DNA of 64,000 nucleotides from CBDANZ01 sp965197865 (lineage in GTDB: Bacteria; Acidobacteriota; Vicinamibacteria; Vicinamibacterales; CAVVIG01). The translations under genes and the position numbers were made by a program. The stretch spans positions 434,001 through 498,000 of the forward strand of contig CBDANZ010000005.1 of assembly GCA_965197865.1 (NCBI GenBank). Direction: 5' to 3'. Positions 8,831 through 16,548 of the stretch are shown one piece after another. The first letter of the stretch is position 1; every line of letters starts with the position of its first letter. The notes under the pieces were generated by a model. The model had not been told where the DNA came from. It saw nothing but the letters and a program-made list of their open reading frames with translations, and ran no database searches.

Positions 8831-9901
8831 TCACGCCCCCTCCCGTTCACGTGCCCCGCCGCGGGCAACGGCCTCACTGGCCGCGAGGTGCTCCTCAAAG
8901 CGCGCCGTCGCCGCGCGCATCGCCTCTGGCACATGCCCCAGCGTATAGCGTTCCGTCATCCGCGTGTCGGAGTGGCCGAGCACCTCCTTGACCAGCCGCG
9001 TGTCCCCCCCGGCGCGATACAGCGCCGTGCCATAGCTGTGGCGGAGATCGTACGGCCGCACGCCATGCATGCCGATCCGCGTCGTCGCCCGGATGAACGC
9101 GCGCCGAACGGTGGACATCGAGAAGGGACCAATCGCCCCCAAGGCTTCCAGGTCGGCCAACGCCTCGGCGGCGGGCGCACTCAGCGGAATCGTCCGCGTG
9201 CGACCACCCTTGCCAGTGTAGACAATGAGCGTCTGCGTTGCCCGATCCCAATGCTCGGGACGGTAACGCATCAGCTCACTGGGCCGCAGCCCGGTGAACG
9301 CCAAGACGCGACACCGGACCTTGGCGGCGGATCCCCCCGCGCGTGGCCGCCCCTTTACGATGGCGCTTCCCTGATCCGACATGGCCGCCAGGATGCGGCG
9401 GATCGCGTCGTACGAGAGCCCGCGCGCTTCCGGGGCCGGACTCGCGAACGGCTCGATGTCCCGGACCGGATTCGGGGCAGCACGGCCATCGAGCGCCCGG
9501 TACAGCGAGAAGAGAGCCTGGCGGTAGTGGTTGCACGTTGACGCCGCGTGGGTCCGCCGCAGGTCGGCGAGCGCGGCCCGCACGTCGGCCGGGGTGATGG
9601 CGTGACGACGGCGCTGGCCGAGGCGCGCCGCCCACCATTCCAGTTGCTGGCGACGCTCCGCCACGAGCTTCGGCCGATCCGCAATCTGCCGCAGGAAGGG
9701 CTCGATGTCGGCAGCGAGGGTTCCAGGGGCTCGCTGCGTCAACCGCAACCCGACTCGGGTGTCTAGGCGCCACCGGCGAACGGTCTCCAGCGACGTGTCG
9801 ACCGGAAAGCGCTTGAAGCGCAATTGCCCGCCGGCGCGGACATAGGCCTGGATCCGGCCGCGGGCGTCACGCCGAATGCCGGGTTCACGGTGAGGCCGCA
9901 T
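8831..9901 (-). CDS. int: Tyrosine-recombinase integrase of the ICE
   Basis: The protein is about 356 residues. It has an N-terminal region, a core-binding SAM-like domain (QQLEWWAARLGQ to STCNHYRQALFSLYRAL), and a C-terminal catalytic domain. Catalytic residues are visible: Arg in FTGLRPSELMRY, Lys in YTGKGGRTRTI, HxxR in YDLRHSYGTAL, His in LGHSDTRM, and the nucleophilic Tyr in TERYTLGH. It catalyses integration and excision at the tRNA-Arg 3' end. The gene sits next to the left attachment copy and reads toward it, the usual arrangement. It appears intact. Confidence 0.95.
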   Translation of the reverse strand: MRPHREPGIRRDARGRIQAYVRAGGQLRFKRFPVDTSLETVRRWRLDTRVGLRLTQRAPGTLAADIEPFLRQIADRPKLVAERRQQLEWWAARLGQRRRHAITPADVRAALADLRRTHAASTCNHYRQALFSLYRALDGRAAPNPVRDIEPFASPAPEARGLSYDAIRRILAAMSDQGSAIVKGRPRAGGSAAKVRCRVLAFTGLRPSELMRYRPEHWDRATQTLIVYTGKGGRTRTIPLSAPAAEALADLEALGAIGPFSMSTVRRAFIRATTRIGMHGVRPYDLRHSYGTALYRAGGDTRLVKEVLGHSDTRMTERYTLGHVPEAMRAATARFEEHLAASEAVARGGAREREGA

Positions 9902-10093
9902 CGTCGTCTAGCAACGCCTGAATGTCGTTCTCCGCGGCAGCCATGTGTGCCCTCCTCAATTATCCCATCCTCTCCTGTTCAGCACCTCTCCGGGTGATCG
10001 CCGCGGCCGAGGGTGCTGTCGTCTTCGCGTCGGCGCCTGCGTCGATCCGGGCATCGTCGACTTCACTCCTGATGGGATGCATCCGGCTCCTCC

Positions 10094-10795
10094 TCACGCA
10101 AAGGTCCGCGCGGCCCACTTGACCTCACCGACGACGACCGCGTCTGGCGGCCAGGTCCGCGTGGGCCAGACGTGCTTGTTGGGATTGTCGCTGACGAGTT
10201 GCCAGGCGCCTGAAGCGTCCCGGCCGGCGCGCTTGACGACGAGGCCGTCGTCGGTGCGAACGACGAAGAGGTGCCCGACGCGGCGGCGGCGGCTGGCGTG
10301 GTTGACGAGGATCGAGCAGCCGTCGACCAGCGTCGGCTCCATCGACTCGCCGCTGACCTGGATGATGCGGCAGGTGCGGGCGACCAAGCCGTGGCGGGCG
10401 AGCCACGCCCGGCGAAACTTGATGCGGCCGGTCACGCGCTCATGGTCGACGACGGCGCCGTCGCCGGCGGCCGAGGCAAGTTCGGAGACGCCGACGTAGT
10501 CGCCGTCATCGAAGGCCGCGGCGCGCGCGCGCGGGTCATCGAGGCTCTGTCCGGTCGTCGCGGCCGTGAGGGCGCGGAGGAGTTGATCGGCGGGTCTCGG
10601 GTCGTCGGTGAGTCCGTGCAGGTAGTCTGTCGACACGTCGAGCGCCCGGGCGGCGGTGGCCAGCTTGTCGAGCGCCCAGCCAGACTTGCCGCGCTCCACC
10701 ATCGAGATCGCCTCCCGGGTGTTGACGGTTCGGGCGGCGAGCTGCCGCTGGGTGACCCCCCGCAAGGTGCGCGCGTCGCGCAGGCGCTGTCCCAT
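10094..10795 (-). CDS. CI-like repressor (XRE HTH plus S24 peptidase)
   Basis: The protein is 233 residues. The N-terminal XRE HTH reads LRDARTLRGVTQRQLA and NTREAISMVERGKSGWA. The C-terminal S24/LexA-type peptidase has the nucleophile in VSGESMEPTLVDGCSIL and the lysine in DDGLVVKRAG. Such repressors hold integrated elements silent and self-cleave when RecA is activated by DNA damage. The ATG at 10795 is chosen because AGGTGAG lies about 8 bases upstream; in-frame ATGs at 10810 and 10822 are possible. It diverges from a Cro-like gene across 75 bp, a lambda-like switch. Confidence 0.92.
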   Translation of the reverse strand: MGQRLRDARTLRGVTQRQLAARTVNTREAISMVERGKSGWALDKLATAARALDVSTDYLHGLTDDPRPADQLLRALTAATTGQSLDDPRARAAAFDDGDYVGVSELASAAGDGAVVDHERVTGRIKFRRAWLARHGLVARTCRIIQVSGESMEPTLVDGCSILVNHASRRRRVGHLFVVRTDDGLVVKRAGRDASGAWQLVSDNPNKHVWPTRTWPPDAVVVGEVKWAARTFA

Positions 10796-10870
10796 GATGC
10801 TCACCTGCATATAGTAATACATCTTTACAGTTGACGGGTAATGGAAGGACGCGCTACGGTCGCAAAGTAA
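10796..10870. promoter_or_regulatory. Divergent operator/promoter region of the CI/Cro switch
   Basis: This 75-bp AT-richer intergenic region separates the repressor from the Cro-like gene. It contains a ttgacg box at 10831-10836 reading right and an AT-rich tgtaaagatgtattac segment reading left toward the repressor. By analogy with lambdoid switches it should hold the operators for both proteins. I could not fix exact operators or -10 boxes. Confidence 0.55.
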
Positions 10871-11188
10871 ATGAGCGTTACGCACGCGCAGGCCGTTCGC
10901 GCCCGTCTGGCAGCCCTGGGGGTGTCGCAGCACGCGCTGGCGCGGGCGCTTGGCATCAGTCAAGCCACGTTGAGCCTGTGGCTGAACGGCTACCGCCAGC
11001 CGCCCACGGGGTTCGAGGCGGAGGCCGCCGCGGCGCTGGACCTGCTGGAGCAGGCGGAGCGCGCCGCGACCGAGGCGCGGGCGCAGGTACTGGCAGGACG
11101 ACGCACGAGTCGCGTCGGCGAGTGGCTGTCTCACGCCGCGCGGCGCGCACGGAGGACGACGGATGGATCGGCATCGGTACGACACTAA
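10871..11188 (+). CDS. Cro-like HTH protein
   Basis: This 105-residue protein has an XRE/YdaS-like HTH at residues ~8-40 (RLAALGVSQHALARALGI, SQATLSLWLNGYRQPP), then an Ala-rich helical tail. It is the first gene of the rightward ICE operon and is divergent from the CI-like repressor, so it is the expected Cro counterpart or early activator. Its last 26 bp overlap the next gene. A GTCGCAAAG stretch rather than a strong Shine-Dalgarno precedes the ATG. Confidence 0.8.
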   Translation: MSVTHAQAVRARLAALGVSQHALARALGISQATLSLWLNGYRQPPTGFEAEAAAALDLLEQAERAATEARAQVLAGRRTSRVGEWLSHAARRARRTTDGSASVRH

Positions 11189-11417
11189 CGTCGCCGTGGA
11201 CGAGCTGCCGGAGGTGTTGTTCCTGGAGGACGTGGCGGCGCTGCTGCGCTGCTCGCCGTCGACGATCAAGCGCCGGCTACGGGCACACGTCTTCCCGGTG
11301 GCGCCGCTGCCGGGGATCGACAAGCGGCCCCGGTGGAGCAAGGCGGCACTGGCGCAGTGGCTCACGGTCGGGGGTGCGGGCAGACCGCTGCTGGGCCGCC
11401 GGAGGCGAATGGGATGA
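11163..11417 (+). CDS. Excisionase-like HTH protein
   Basis: This 84-residue protein has a MerR/HTH_17-type fold: LEDVAALLRCSPSTIKRRLR, then PRWSKAALAQWL as the wing and tyrosine-recombinase-directionality-factor-like tail. Short proteins with this domain next to integrases often act as excisionases, biasing the integrase toward excision. It overlaps the Cro-like gene by 26 bp and the next tiny frame by ATGA, so expression is coupled. The excisionase role is inference. Confidence 0.7.
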   Translation: MDRHRYDTNVAVDELPEVLFLEDVAALLRCSPSTIKRRLRAHVFPVAPLPGIDKRPRWSKAALAQWLTVGGAGRPLLGRRRRMG

Positions 11418-11455
11418 GCGCCGCGGTGGGTGCGGAGAACGGCGGACGCCGATGA
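11414..11455 (+). CDS. 13-codon linking ORF
   Basis: The frame is an ATG and 12 further codons, then TGA. It overlaps the stop of the upstream gene and the start of the downstream gene, each as ATGA. It may only serve to carry ribosomes from one gene to the next. No function can be read from its sequence (MSAAVGAENGGRR). Confidence 0.35.
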   Translation: MSAAVGAENGGRR

Positions 11456-11676
11456 CGATCACCGGGCGCGGAGACGAGACAACCCCGGCGGTGGACGCGG
11501 CAGTGTTGTGGCGGGCGGTGGATCCGGAGGTTGGCGATCCGGTCGTCGTTTGCCCCGGGTGCTGGCCACGGGTCGCGGCGTCGTGGCGGGCGCGCGTGGA
11601 TGTGACGGTGCGCACGCTCGAGCCGCGGCCGGCGTGGGCGCGCTGCGGCGTGTGCGATCCGGAGGGCGCGTGCTGA
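11452..11676 (+). CDS. Small zinc-ribbon-like protein
   Basis: This 74-residue protein has two Cys pairs, one in VVCPGCWPRV and one in WARCGVCDPEGA, consistent with one zinc site. The start is chosen because its ATG overlaps the stop of the preceding frame (ATGA) and the longer upstream frame is Arg-rich shadow sequence. It belongs to the early ICE operon between HTH regulators and replication genes. I do not recognise the family. Confidence 0.6.
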   Translation: MTITGRGDETTPAVDAAVLWRAVDPEVGDPVVVCPGCWPRVAASWRARVDVTVRTLEPRPAWARCGVCDPEGAC

Positions 11677-11777
11677 TGACGGGAATCGAGGAGGGCCTCG
11701 TCGAGGCGACCGTCCGGACGGGGACGGTGCCGCGGGACGGCGGGGTGCGGTGGAAGGGCCACGCGGCGCCGGTGTAG
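11676..11777 (+). CDS. 33-residue hypothetical protein
   Basis: This short frame (MTGIEEGLVEATVRTG to KGHAAPV) starts at the last base of the previous stop (TGATG) and ends two bases before the replication gene ATG. Its position in an unbroken chain of coupled genes supports translation. No domain is visible. Confidence 0.45.
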   Translation: MTGIEEGLVEATVRTGTVPRDGGVRWKGHAAPV

Positions 11778-11779
11778 CG

Positions 11780-12472
11780 ATGCCGGCCGATCGGTTCTTG
11801 CACGCCCGGCTCGGCCACTCGGCGAAGGTGTCGAGCCTGTCGGATCTGGAGTATCGCGTGTGGACGACCTACGTGCTGGCGGCGGATGACTTCGGCGTGA
11901 TGCGGGCCGACGCGGTGGCGTTCCAGGCGGCGCATGACGCCCTGCGCGCCCGGCCGCCCAGGGCGATCACCAGGAGTATCGATCGCCTCGTGACGGTGGG
12001 CCTGGTGGCGGCGTTTCTCCACCAGGGCGCACGCTACCTGTACCAGGCGGACTGGCAGGACTTCCAGCGGGTGCGGTATCCCGGTCGGACGATGCATCCG
12101 CTGCCGGCGTCGCCGGCGGTCAGCGCGAAGACGCGGCATCTGTGGTCGGTCCATCCAGGTGGCGAGCGGGTGCCAGCGCTTCCGGAGTCCTCCGGGAGCA
12201 CTGCTGAAGTACTCCCGAACAACGTCCGCACCACTTCCGAAGTAGTTCCGCACAACTTCGGCAAAACTTCGGCAGAACTTCGGTCTCACGCACGCGCGTG
12301 CGAAACGGCTAATGGCTTACGGCTTACGGCAGATCGGGAAGAGGGGGGTGCGGGGGGAGAGGGGTCACCGCACCCCGCGCCGGCGGCGCGGCGCGGGCAA
12401 CGCAGCGGCGCAGCACAGTCGTCGGAGCCGGCCGAGGCGTATGACGCGGTCATCGAGCGGGCAAAGTCATGA
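11780..12472 (+). CDS. Phage-type replication initiator-like protein with embedded repeats
   Basis: The protein is about 230 residues. Residues ~1-105 look like a winged-helix replisome organiser (LSDLEYRVWTTYVLAADD, AITRSIDRLVTVGLVAAF, LYQADWQDFQRVRYP). The region after ~140 is low-complexity and is encoded by a tandem 11-bp repeat array. The tail is Ala/Glu-rich. It is followed with a 4-bp ATGA overlap by a DnaC-like helicase loader, the same order as lambda O and P. By that analogy it would bind an origin inside its own gene and load helicase. The ATG at 11780 is preferred over one at 11750, since the latter would overlap the preceding frame heavily. Confidence 0.7.
   Translation: MPADRFLHARLGHSAKVSSLSDLEYRVWTTYVLAADDFGVMRADAVAFQAAHDALRARPPRAITRSIDRLVTVGLVAAFLHQGARYLYQADWQDFQRVRYPGRTMHPLPASPAVSAKTRHLWSVHPGGERVPALPESSGSTAEVLPNNVRTTSEVVPHNFGKTSAELRSHARACETANGLRLTADREEGGAGGEGSPHPAPAARRGQRSGAAQSSEPAEAYDAVIERAKS
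12210..12286 (+). repeat. Tandem 11-bp iteron-like array (candidate origin)
   Basis: Seven consecutive 11-bp units are visible, starting at 12210, 12221, 12232, 12243, 12254, 12265 and 12276. The best-conserved are caacttcggca, aaacttcggca and gaacttcggtc; the first units are more degenerate (gtagttccgca, ccacttccgaa). Eleven is not a multiple of three, so the periodicity is conserved in DNA and not in protein. Arrays like this inside an initiator gene are typical of replication origins of phages and plasmids. Confidence 0.75.
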
Positions 12473-13158
12473 CGGCGGGGTGCGGGCGGTGCACACGGAC
12501 GCCGGGCTGGGAGCCGGTCGAGGTCGAGGGTGTCCAGCGTCTGCGACGCTGCGACTGCTGGAAGACGGCGCACGCCGCCCCGCCCTCGGTGCCGCGGGAG
12601 TTTCAGGATGCCTGTTGGGCGTCGTGGCGGCAGACGGCGGACAATCGGCACGCGCTGGAGGCGGCGCGCGGATTCCTGGGCGACCGCGAGGGGGAGCGAG
12701 ACCTGTATCTGTGCGGGCCGGTCGGCACCGGCAAGACGCGGCTGGCATGCACGGTGCTCAACGAGGCGTGGCGCGCGGAGGCGTGTTCGGTGGTGTTCGC
12801 GCGGGTGCCGCGGCTGCTCTACCAGCTCCAGCCGCATGCGGCGGTGGAGACGGCGGAAACCTTCGAGCGGCTGACCGCGGCGCGGCTGCTCGTCCTGGAC
12901 GACTTGGGCGCGGAGCGGGACGCGGCGACGGACTACACGCGGCGGACGCTGTTGATGCTCTACGAGGCGCGGCACGACGCGGGGCGGCGGACCGTCTGGA
13001 CGTCGAACAAGCGGCCCAGCGCGATCGGCGCGTTCATGGGAGACGACCGGCTGGCGAGCCGGATCGCGGGCCGCTGCCGGGTGGTCGAGCTGGCGGGACG
13101 GGACTGGCGGCTGCCGGGACACGGGCGGCGGGCGTCGGTCATGGAGCCGACGCGGTGA
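12469..13158 (+). CDS. DnaC/IstB-like helicase-loader ATPase
   Basis: The protein is 229 residues. The N-terminus has a small Cys cluster (CGRCTRTPG ... RRCDCW) as in DnaC-type zinc fingers. The AAA+ domain follows with Walker A in LCGPVGTGKTRLA, Walker B in RLLVLDDLGAERD, and sensor-1 in VWTSNKRPS. It would load the replicative helicase onto the ICE origin. It overlaps the initiator-like gene by 4 bp. The IstB of the IS21 at 61 kb is a relative but distinct in sequence and context. Confidence 0.88.
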   Translation: MTAGCGRCTRTPGWEPVEVEGVQRLRRCDCWKTAHAAPPSVPREFQDACWASWRQTADNRHALEAARGFLGDREGERDLYLCGPVGTGKTRLACTVLNEAWRAEACSVVFARVPRLLYQLQPHAAVETAETFERLTAARLLVLDDLGAERDAATDYTRRTLLMLYEARHDAGRRTVWTSNKRPSAIGAFMGDDRLASRIAGRCRVVELAGRDWRLPGHGRRASVMEPTR

Positions 13159-13321
13159 GGGGGCGGACACGTGACCCGGTGGCAGCGCGGGCCGGCGGCG
13201 ATCGGGCGGGGGTCGATGTCGCGCGGTTATGCGCGGGTGCAGACACCGGGGACGCCGGGTGACCGCACCGGCCGGCACACGGCCCGTCGCACACCCCGCC
13301 CCGAGGAGAAAGGGCGTCGAC

Positions 13322-13531
13322 ATGATCCGGAACATCACCGTGGATGGCGAGGAGGCCCTTGCCGTGGACACCGCTGAAGAACTCGGCCTCGCACTCAGGA
13401 GCGGCCGGTGGGTCATCGCGCCGCCGGAGGCCTACGACGCGTACGGGCTCCCGTGGGACGAGGACAACACCGAGTCCCTCGAGGACGTGCTCGCCGCGTC
13501 CGACCCCGACCCGGGAACGCGAGAGACGTAA
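13322..13531 (+). CDS. 69-residue acidic hypothetical protein
   Basis: The start at 13322 (MIRNITVDGEEALAV) is chosen because GAGGAG lies about 11 bases upstream and the longer in-frame extension is Arg-rich shadow sequence. The protein is acidic (DEDNTESLEDVLAASDPD). Its stop overlaps the ArdC ATG (TAATG), so the two are co-translated. Acidic small proteins beside antirestriction genes sometimes are DNA mimics, but nothing here proves that. Confidence 0.65.
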   Translation: MIRNITVDGEEALAVDTAEELGLALRSGRWVIAPPEAYDAYGLPWDEDNTESLEDVLAASDPDPGTRET

Positions 13532-14619
13532 TGGCGTGGGGTAGGAAGTCGAAGAAACCGGTGTGGAGTCAGGACGACTACCACCACGAATTTGCCGGCA
13601 CACTCCGCGCGCAGATCGAAGCGGGGGTGGCGCCGTGGCAAAAACCGTGGAAGCCCGGCGAGAAACACCTCCCCGAGAACGCCCACACCGGGACGCCGTA
13701 CCGGGGCGGGAATTCGGTCTACTTGAGCGTGACTCAAACCGCCAAGGGCTACGGCGATCACCGATGGGCGACGTATAAGCAGATTCAGGCGATGGGCGGG
13801 CAGGTGCGGAACGGCGAGAAGGGTACGCAGGTGCTCTTTTACAAGTTCGATGACAACCGCCGCGAGACGCGTGATGCCGCGCCCGACGACACGGGCAAGC
13901 CGACCGGCGGCGAGCAGGACCGCGAGCACCGCCGCCCGCCGATGGTGAAGTGTTACACCGTGTTCAACGTCGAGCAAGCCGACGGGTTGACGCTCGAACG
14001 GCGCGGCGTGGAGCCGCCGCCCGAGTGGCAGACGCACCAGACCGCCGAGCTGGTGATCCGCGAGAGCGGCGTCCCCGTATCCCACGTTCGTGGTGATCGC
14101 GCGTTCTACAACATCCACGACGACCGCGTGACCCTCCCGGAACGTGATCAGTTCGCCACGGCGAACGGGTACTACCAAACGGCGATGCACGAGTTAGGAC
14201 ACGCGACCGGCCACCCCGATCGGATGAACCGCGAGACGCTGCAGACCGGCGTGGAGAAGGGGTTTGGCACAGTCGAGTATGCCCGCGAGGAACTGCGCGC
14301 CGAAATGAGCGCGATGATGACCGGGGAGCGCGTCGGCGTTGGCCACGACGGCAGCCGTGGCGCGGCGTACGTCAAGGGCTGGCTGCAGGCGCTCGACGAC
14401 GACCCGAAGGACATCTATCGCGCCGCCGCCGACGCACAACGGATGACGGACTACCTCGTGCGCCCGATCCGCGAGCACGAACAGGCGACCGAGAAGCACC
14501 ACGACGAGCTCGCCGAGAAATACTCGGCCGCGCGCGGGCCACAGATCAGCCATACGCCCCCGACGCCGACGCCACAGGAACAGCCGCAGCAGGAGCGGGA
14601 CGCGGGGATGAGCCGGTAG
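13531..14619 (+). CDS. ardC: ArdC-like antirestriction protein
   Basis: The protein is 362 residues. The N-terminal ssDNA-binding domain (DUF1738-like) is seen in AGVAPWQKPWKPGEKHLPEN, GTPYRGGNSVYLS and WATYKQIQAMGGQVR with GEKGTQVLFYKF. The C-terminal zinc metallopeptidase-like domain has the HExxH-type motif MHELGHATGHPDRM. ArdC proteins protect incoming single-stranded DNA from host restriction during conjugation. A proline/glutamine tail follows residue ~345. The gene overlaps the preceding one by one base and leads into the transfer genes, in keeping with early expression on entry into a new host. Confidence 0.93.
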   Translation: MAWGRKSKKPVWSQDDYHHEFAGTLRAQIEAGVAPWQKPWKPGEKHLPENAHTGTPYRGGNSVYLSVTQTAKGYGDHRWATYKQIQAMGGQVRNGEKGTQVLFYKFDDNRRETRDAAPDDTGKPTGGEQDREHRRPPMVKCYTVFNVEQADGLTLERRGVEPPPEWQTHQTAELVIRESGVPVSHVRGDRAFYNIHDDRVTLPERDQFATANGYYQTAMHELGHATGHPDRMNRETLQTGVEKGFGTVEYAREELRAEMSAMMTGERVGVGHDGSRGAAYVKGWLQALDDDPKDIYRAAADAQRMTDYLVRPIREHEQATEKHHDELAEKYSAARGPQISHTPPTPTPQEQPQQERDAGMSR

Positions 14620-14633
14620 GCGAGACGGGGACC

Positions 14634-14879
14634 ATGTTTGATCGCCTTGATCTGTTCCGCGACGACACCCCGACGGCTCGCCCGTCGCGTGCCGAGCCGC
14701 GACCGACGGCGCCGCCCCGTGAGGACCGCCCGCGCGACGAGCCGCGGCGCGGCCACCGACAGGAGTACGACGCGCGGCAACCGGCGCGCACGTTCGCCGA
14801 GCGCAAGCGCCGGGCGACGGCCGACGTGGGCATGTATCGCGCCGTCGCCTACCAGGATCTCTCTGACGAAACACTTTGA
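14634..14879 (+). CDS. 81-residue Arg/Pro-rich hypothetical protein
   Basis: This is a low-complexity, strongly charged protein (RAEPRPTAPPREDRPRDEP) ending in a short folded-looking segment (VGMYRAVAYQDLSDETL). It starts 14 bp after ardC. A downstream gene begins inside its last codons. No family recognised; probably disordered and possibly a nucleic-acid-binding accessory. Confidence 0.5.
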   Translation: MFDRLDLFRDDTPTARPSRAEPRPTAPPREDRPRDEPRRGHRQEYDARQPARTFAERKRRATADVGMYRAVAYQDLSDETL

Positions 14880-15553
14880 CGGCCACCCGTACGCCACCCG
14901 CCGCGCCGTCGATCAACTGGTGCGCGCGAGGCCACGTCCGCGAGCACCAGGCCGAGGGACCGCGCGGCGGCACCTACACCGTGCTGACCGCCACGCCGAC
15001 CGGCGCACGCGCCGCGCAGCGAGGGGCGCAGGCGCACGGCCACGACGCCGCACAACAGACGTGGAGCGGGATCGTCAAGACCGCCGAGCTATCGCATGAC
15101 ACGGCCGTGTATCGCGCCGCGACGCACGAGCAGGCACGCATCGAAATGGCCGGGGGCCGTGTGACCCGCGTCCGCATCGACGCGGAACTCAAGCAACACG
15201 TCGCGCGCGCGACCGAGACGGCGCGCGCCAAGGGCGGGCGGCGCGCGGCCGACGAGGCGCGGCACACCACCGCGCAGGCGTTGGGGCTCCCTGTGCAGGA
15301 TGACCGCGTGCTGTATCCCGACGCCCAACTGGAACTCGAGGACCGCGAGGGGCGCAGCGGACGGGTGAACGTCGAGATTGCGTCCGAGCATTACCACAGC
15401 GCCGCGATTGCGGCGAAGGCCGGCGCAGGGTTTGCCATGCACGGCAGCAGCGGCCGGGCCGCGCGGCAGATCGCCCGCGTGCTCGGCAGGAGCGGCGGCG
15501 GCGGTGGTGGCGGGGCCGCGCAACCCGGCCGCGATGGATCGGTGGAGCTGTAA
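14876..15553 (+). CDS. ICE accessory hypothetical protein
   Basis: The protein is about 225 residues with a TTG start overlapping the previous stop. The first ~60 residues contain WCARGHVREHQAEG and a segment resembling a small sheet domain. The middle has YRAATHEQARIEMAGGRVTR and a long helix rich in Ala and Arg. The end carries a poly-Gly linker (RSGGGGGGGAAQPG). It lies between ardC and the membrane/secretion genes. No catalytic motif of a relaxase (HxH, Tyr cluster) is apparent. Function unknown. Confidence 0.6.
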   Translation: MTATRTPPAAPSINWCARGHVREHQAEGPRGGTYTVLTATPTGARAAQRGAQAHGHDAAQQTWSGIVKTAELSHDTAVYRAATHEQARIEMAGGRVTRVRIDAELKQHVARATETARAKGGRRAADEARHTTAQALGLPVQDDRVLYPDAQLELEDREGRSGRVNVEIASEHYHSAAIAAKAGAGFAMHGSSGRAARQIARVLGRSGGGGGGGAAQPGRDGSVEL

Positions 15554-15557
15554 CGCG

Positions 15558-15878
15558 ATGCAACCGATCTATGTGGGTATCGGCCTCACCGTGTCCATCG
15601 TCGCGCTGACGGCGCTCGTGGCCGGGCCGCAGTTCGTCTACCTGGCCCCGCACAGTCGCGTGCTCATCACCCAGTACGGGGTCGTCCTCACCGCCTACGG
15701 CGGGCTCGCGCTGGTCACGTTGGTGTTGCTCATCTACGCCGGCGCGCGCGCGTTGGGCCTGGCCGACCTCGGGCGCAAAGTCGATCTCGTGGAGCGATCC
15801 ATCCGACGCGGCGACGCCGGCGACCCCGAGCTGGCCGAACAGATGCAGGACGAAGACCGGGGAGAGTTCAGACCATAA
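15558..15878 (+). CDS. Two-TM membrane protein of the transfer region
   Basis: The protein is 106 residues from ATG 15558. The first hydrophobic segment is at ~5-27 (IGLTVSIVALTALVAGPQF) and the second at ~43-68 (YGGLALVTLVLLIYAGARAL). A charged cytoplasmic tail follows (LVERSIRRGDAGDPELAEQM). The longer upstream frame is shadow of the preceding gene. It directly precedes the VirB2-like pilin, so a role in the secretion apparatus is plausible but unproven. Confidence 0.65.
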   Translation: MQPIYVGIGLTVSIVALTALVAGPQFVYLAPHSRVLITQYGVVLTAYGGLALVTLVLLIYAGARALGLADLGRKVDLVERSIRRGDAGDPELAEQMQDEDRGEFRP

Positions 15879-15949
15879 CGGGACTGGGACACACGGCGGG
15901 CCGGAGCCGCAGCTCGAGCCCGCGCCGATTACGAGACAGGAGAAACACC

Positions 15950-16228
15950 ATGCGATTGTTGCCGTTGGGAATCGTCGTCGCGCTTGTCGGGATACTCCAC
16001 ACCCCGGTGTTCGCCCAGGGCGTCAGTCCGTGGCTGAACGCCGTGGACGTGTTGGAACAGGCGTTTACCGGACCCCTCGCGCGTGGCTTGTCGCTGATTG
16101 CGATCGTGGTCGGCGGATTGATGTTCGCGTTCGGCGAAGGCGGCAGCAAGAAGGCGCTGGCCGGGATCATCTTCGGGTTGGGGATGGCGATGGGCGCGGC
16201 GAACTTCCTCACCTGGTTGTTTGCATGA
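15950..16228 (+). CDS. virB2: VirB2/TrbC-type pilin
   Basis: This 92-residue protein has a signal sequence (LLPLGIVVALVGILHTPVFA) and two hydrophobic helices (ARGLSLIAIVVGGLMFAFGE and KALAGIIFGLGMAMGAANFL). That is the compact architecture of VirB2/TrbC pilins, which are processed and polymerise into the conjugative pilus. The motif FGEGGSKKALAG between the helices is typical. A GACAGGAG Shine-Dalgarno precedes the ATG. It overlaps the VirB3-like gene by ATGA. Confidence 0.9.
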   Translation: MRLLPLGIVVALVGILHTPVFAQGVSPWLNAVDVLEQAFTGPLARGLSLIAIVVGGLMFAFGEGGSKKALAGIIFGLGMAMGAANFLTWLFA

Positions 16229-16548
16229 CCGGATCGCACATCTGGCGCGCCTATCCCGCGCTGTCGGCCCCGCTCACCATGATGGGGGTCGAACGGCGCT
16301 GGTTTCTCCTCAGTGCCACGCTCGGGATGGCGATGTGGAACGCGATCAACTCCATGGTGATCGGCGCGGCGATCTTTTGTGTCCTGTATGGGATGGGCTG
16401 GCTCGCGTGGCGGGAAGACCCGCACATGCTCACGATTCTCCGGGAGTCCGTGCGGTTCAAGACCCGCTACGACCCGGCGAAGTGGGCCGCGCAGCCCTGG
16501 TATCTCGTGATGACGGAACAGCGACGAGCACGCCATGACCACGACTGA
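16225..16548 (+). CDS. virB3: VirB3/TrbD-like protein
   Basis: The protein is 107 residues. It has a short N-terminal segment ending GVERRWFLLSATLGM, a hydrophobic hairpin (NSMVIGAAIFCVLYGMGWLA), and a C-terminal EDPHMLTILRES motif that matches the conserved DP..L.....R tail of VirB3/TrbD. It sits between VirB2 and VirB4, the conserved order. It overlaps VirB2 by 4 bp and VirB4 by 14 bp. Confidence 0.88.
   Translation: MTGSHIWRAYPALSAPLTMMGVERRWFLLSATLGMAMWNAINSMVIGAAIFCVLYGMGWLAWREDPHMLTILRESVRFKTRYDPAKWAAQPWYLVMTEQRRARHDHD

Noticed and set aside
12312..13416. Long plus and minus frames over the DnaC-like gene
   Set aside because: They are shadows of the replication genes; composition is Arg/Ala/Pro-rich and no motif is visible.
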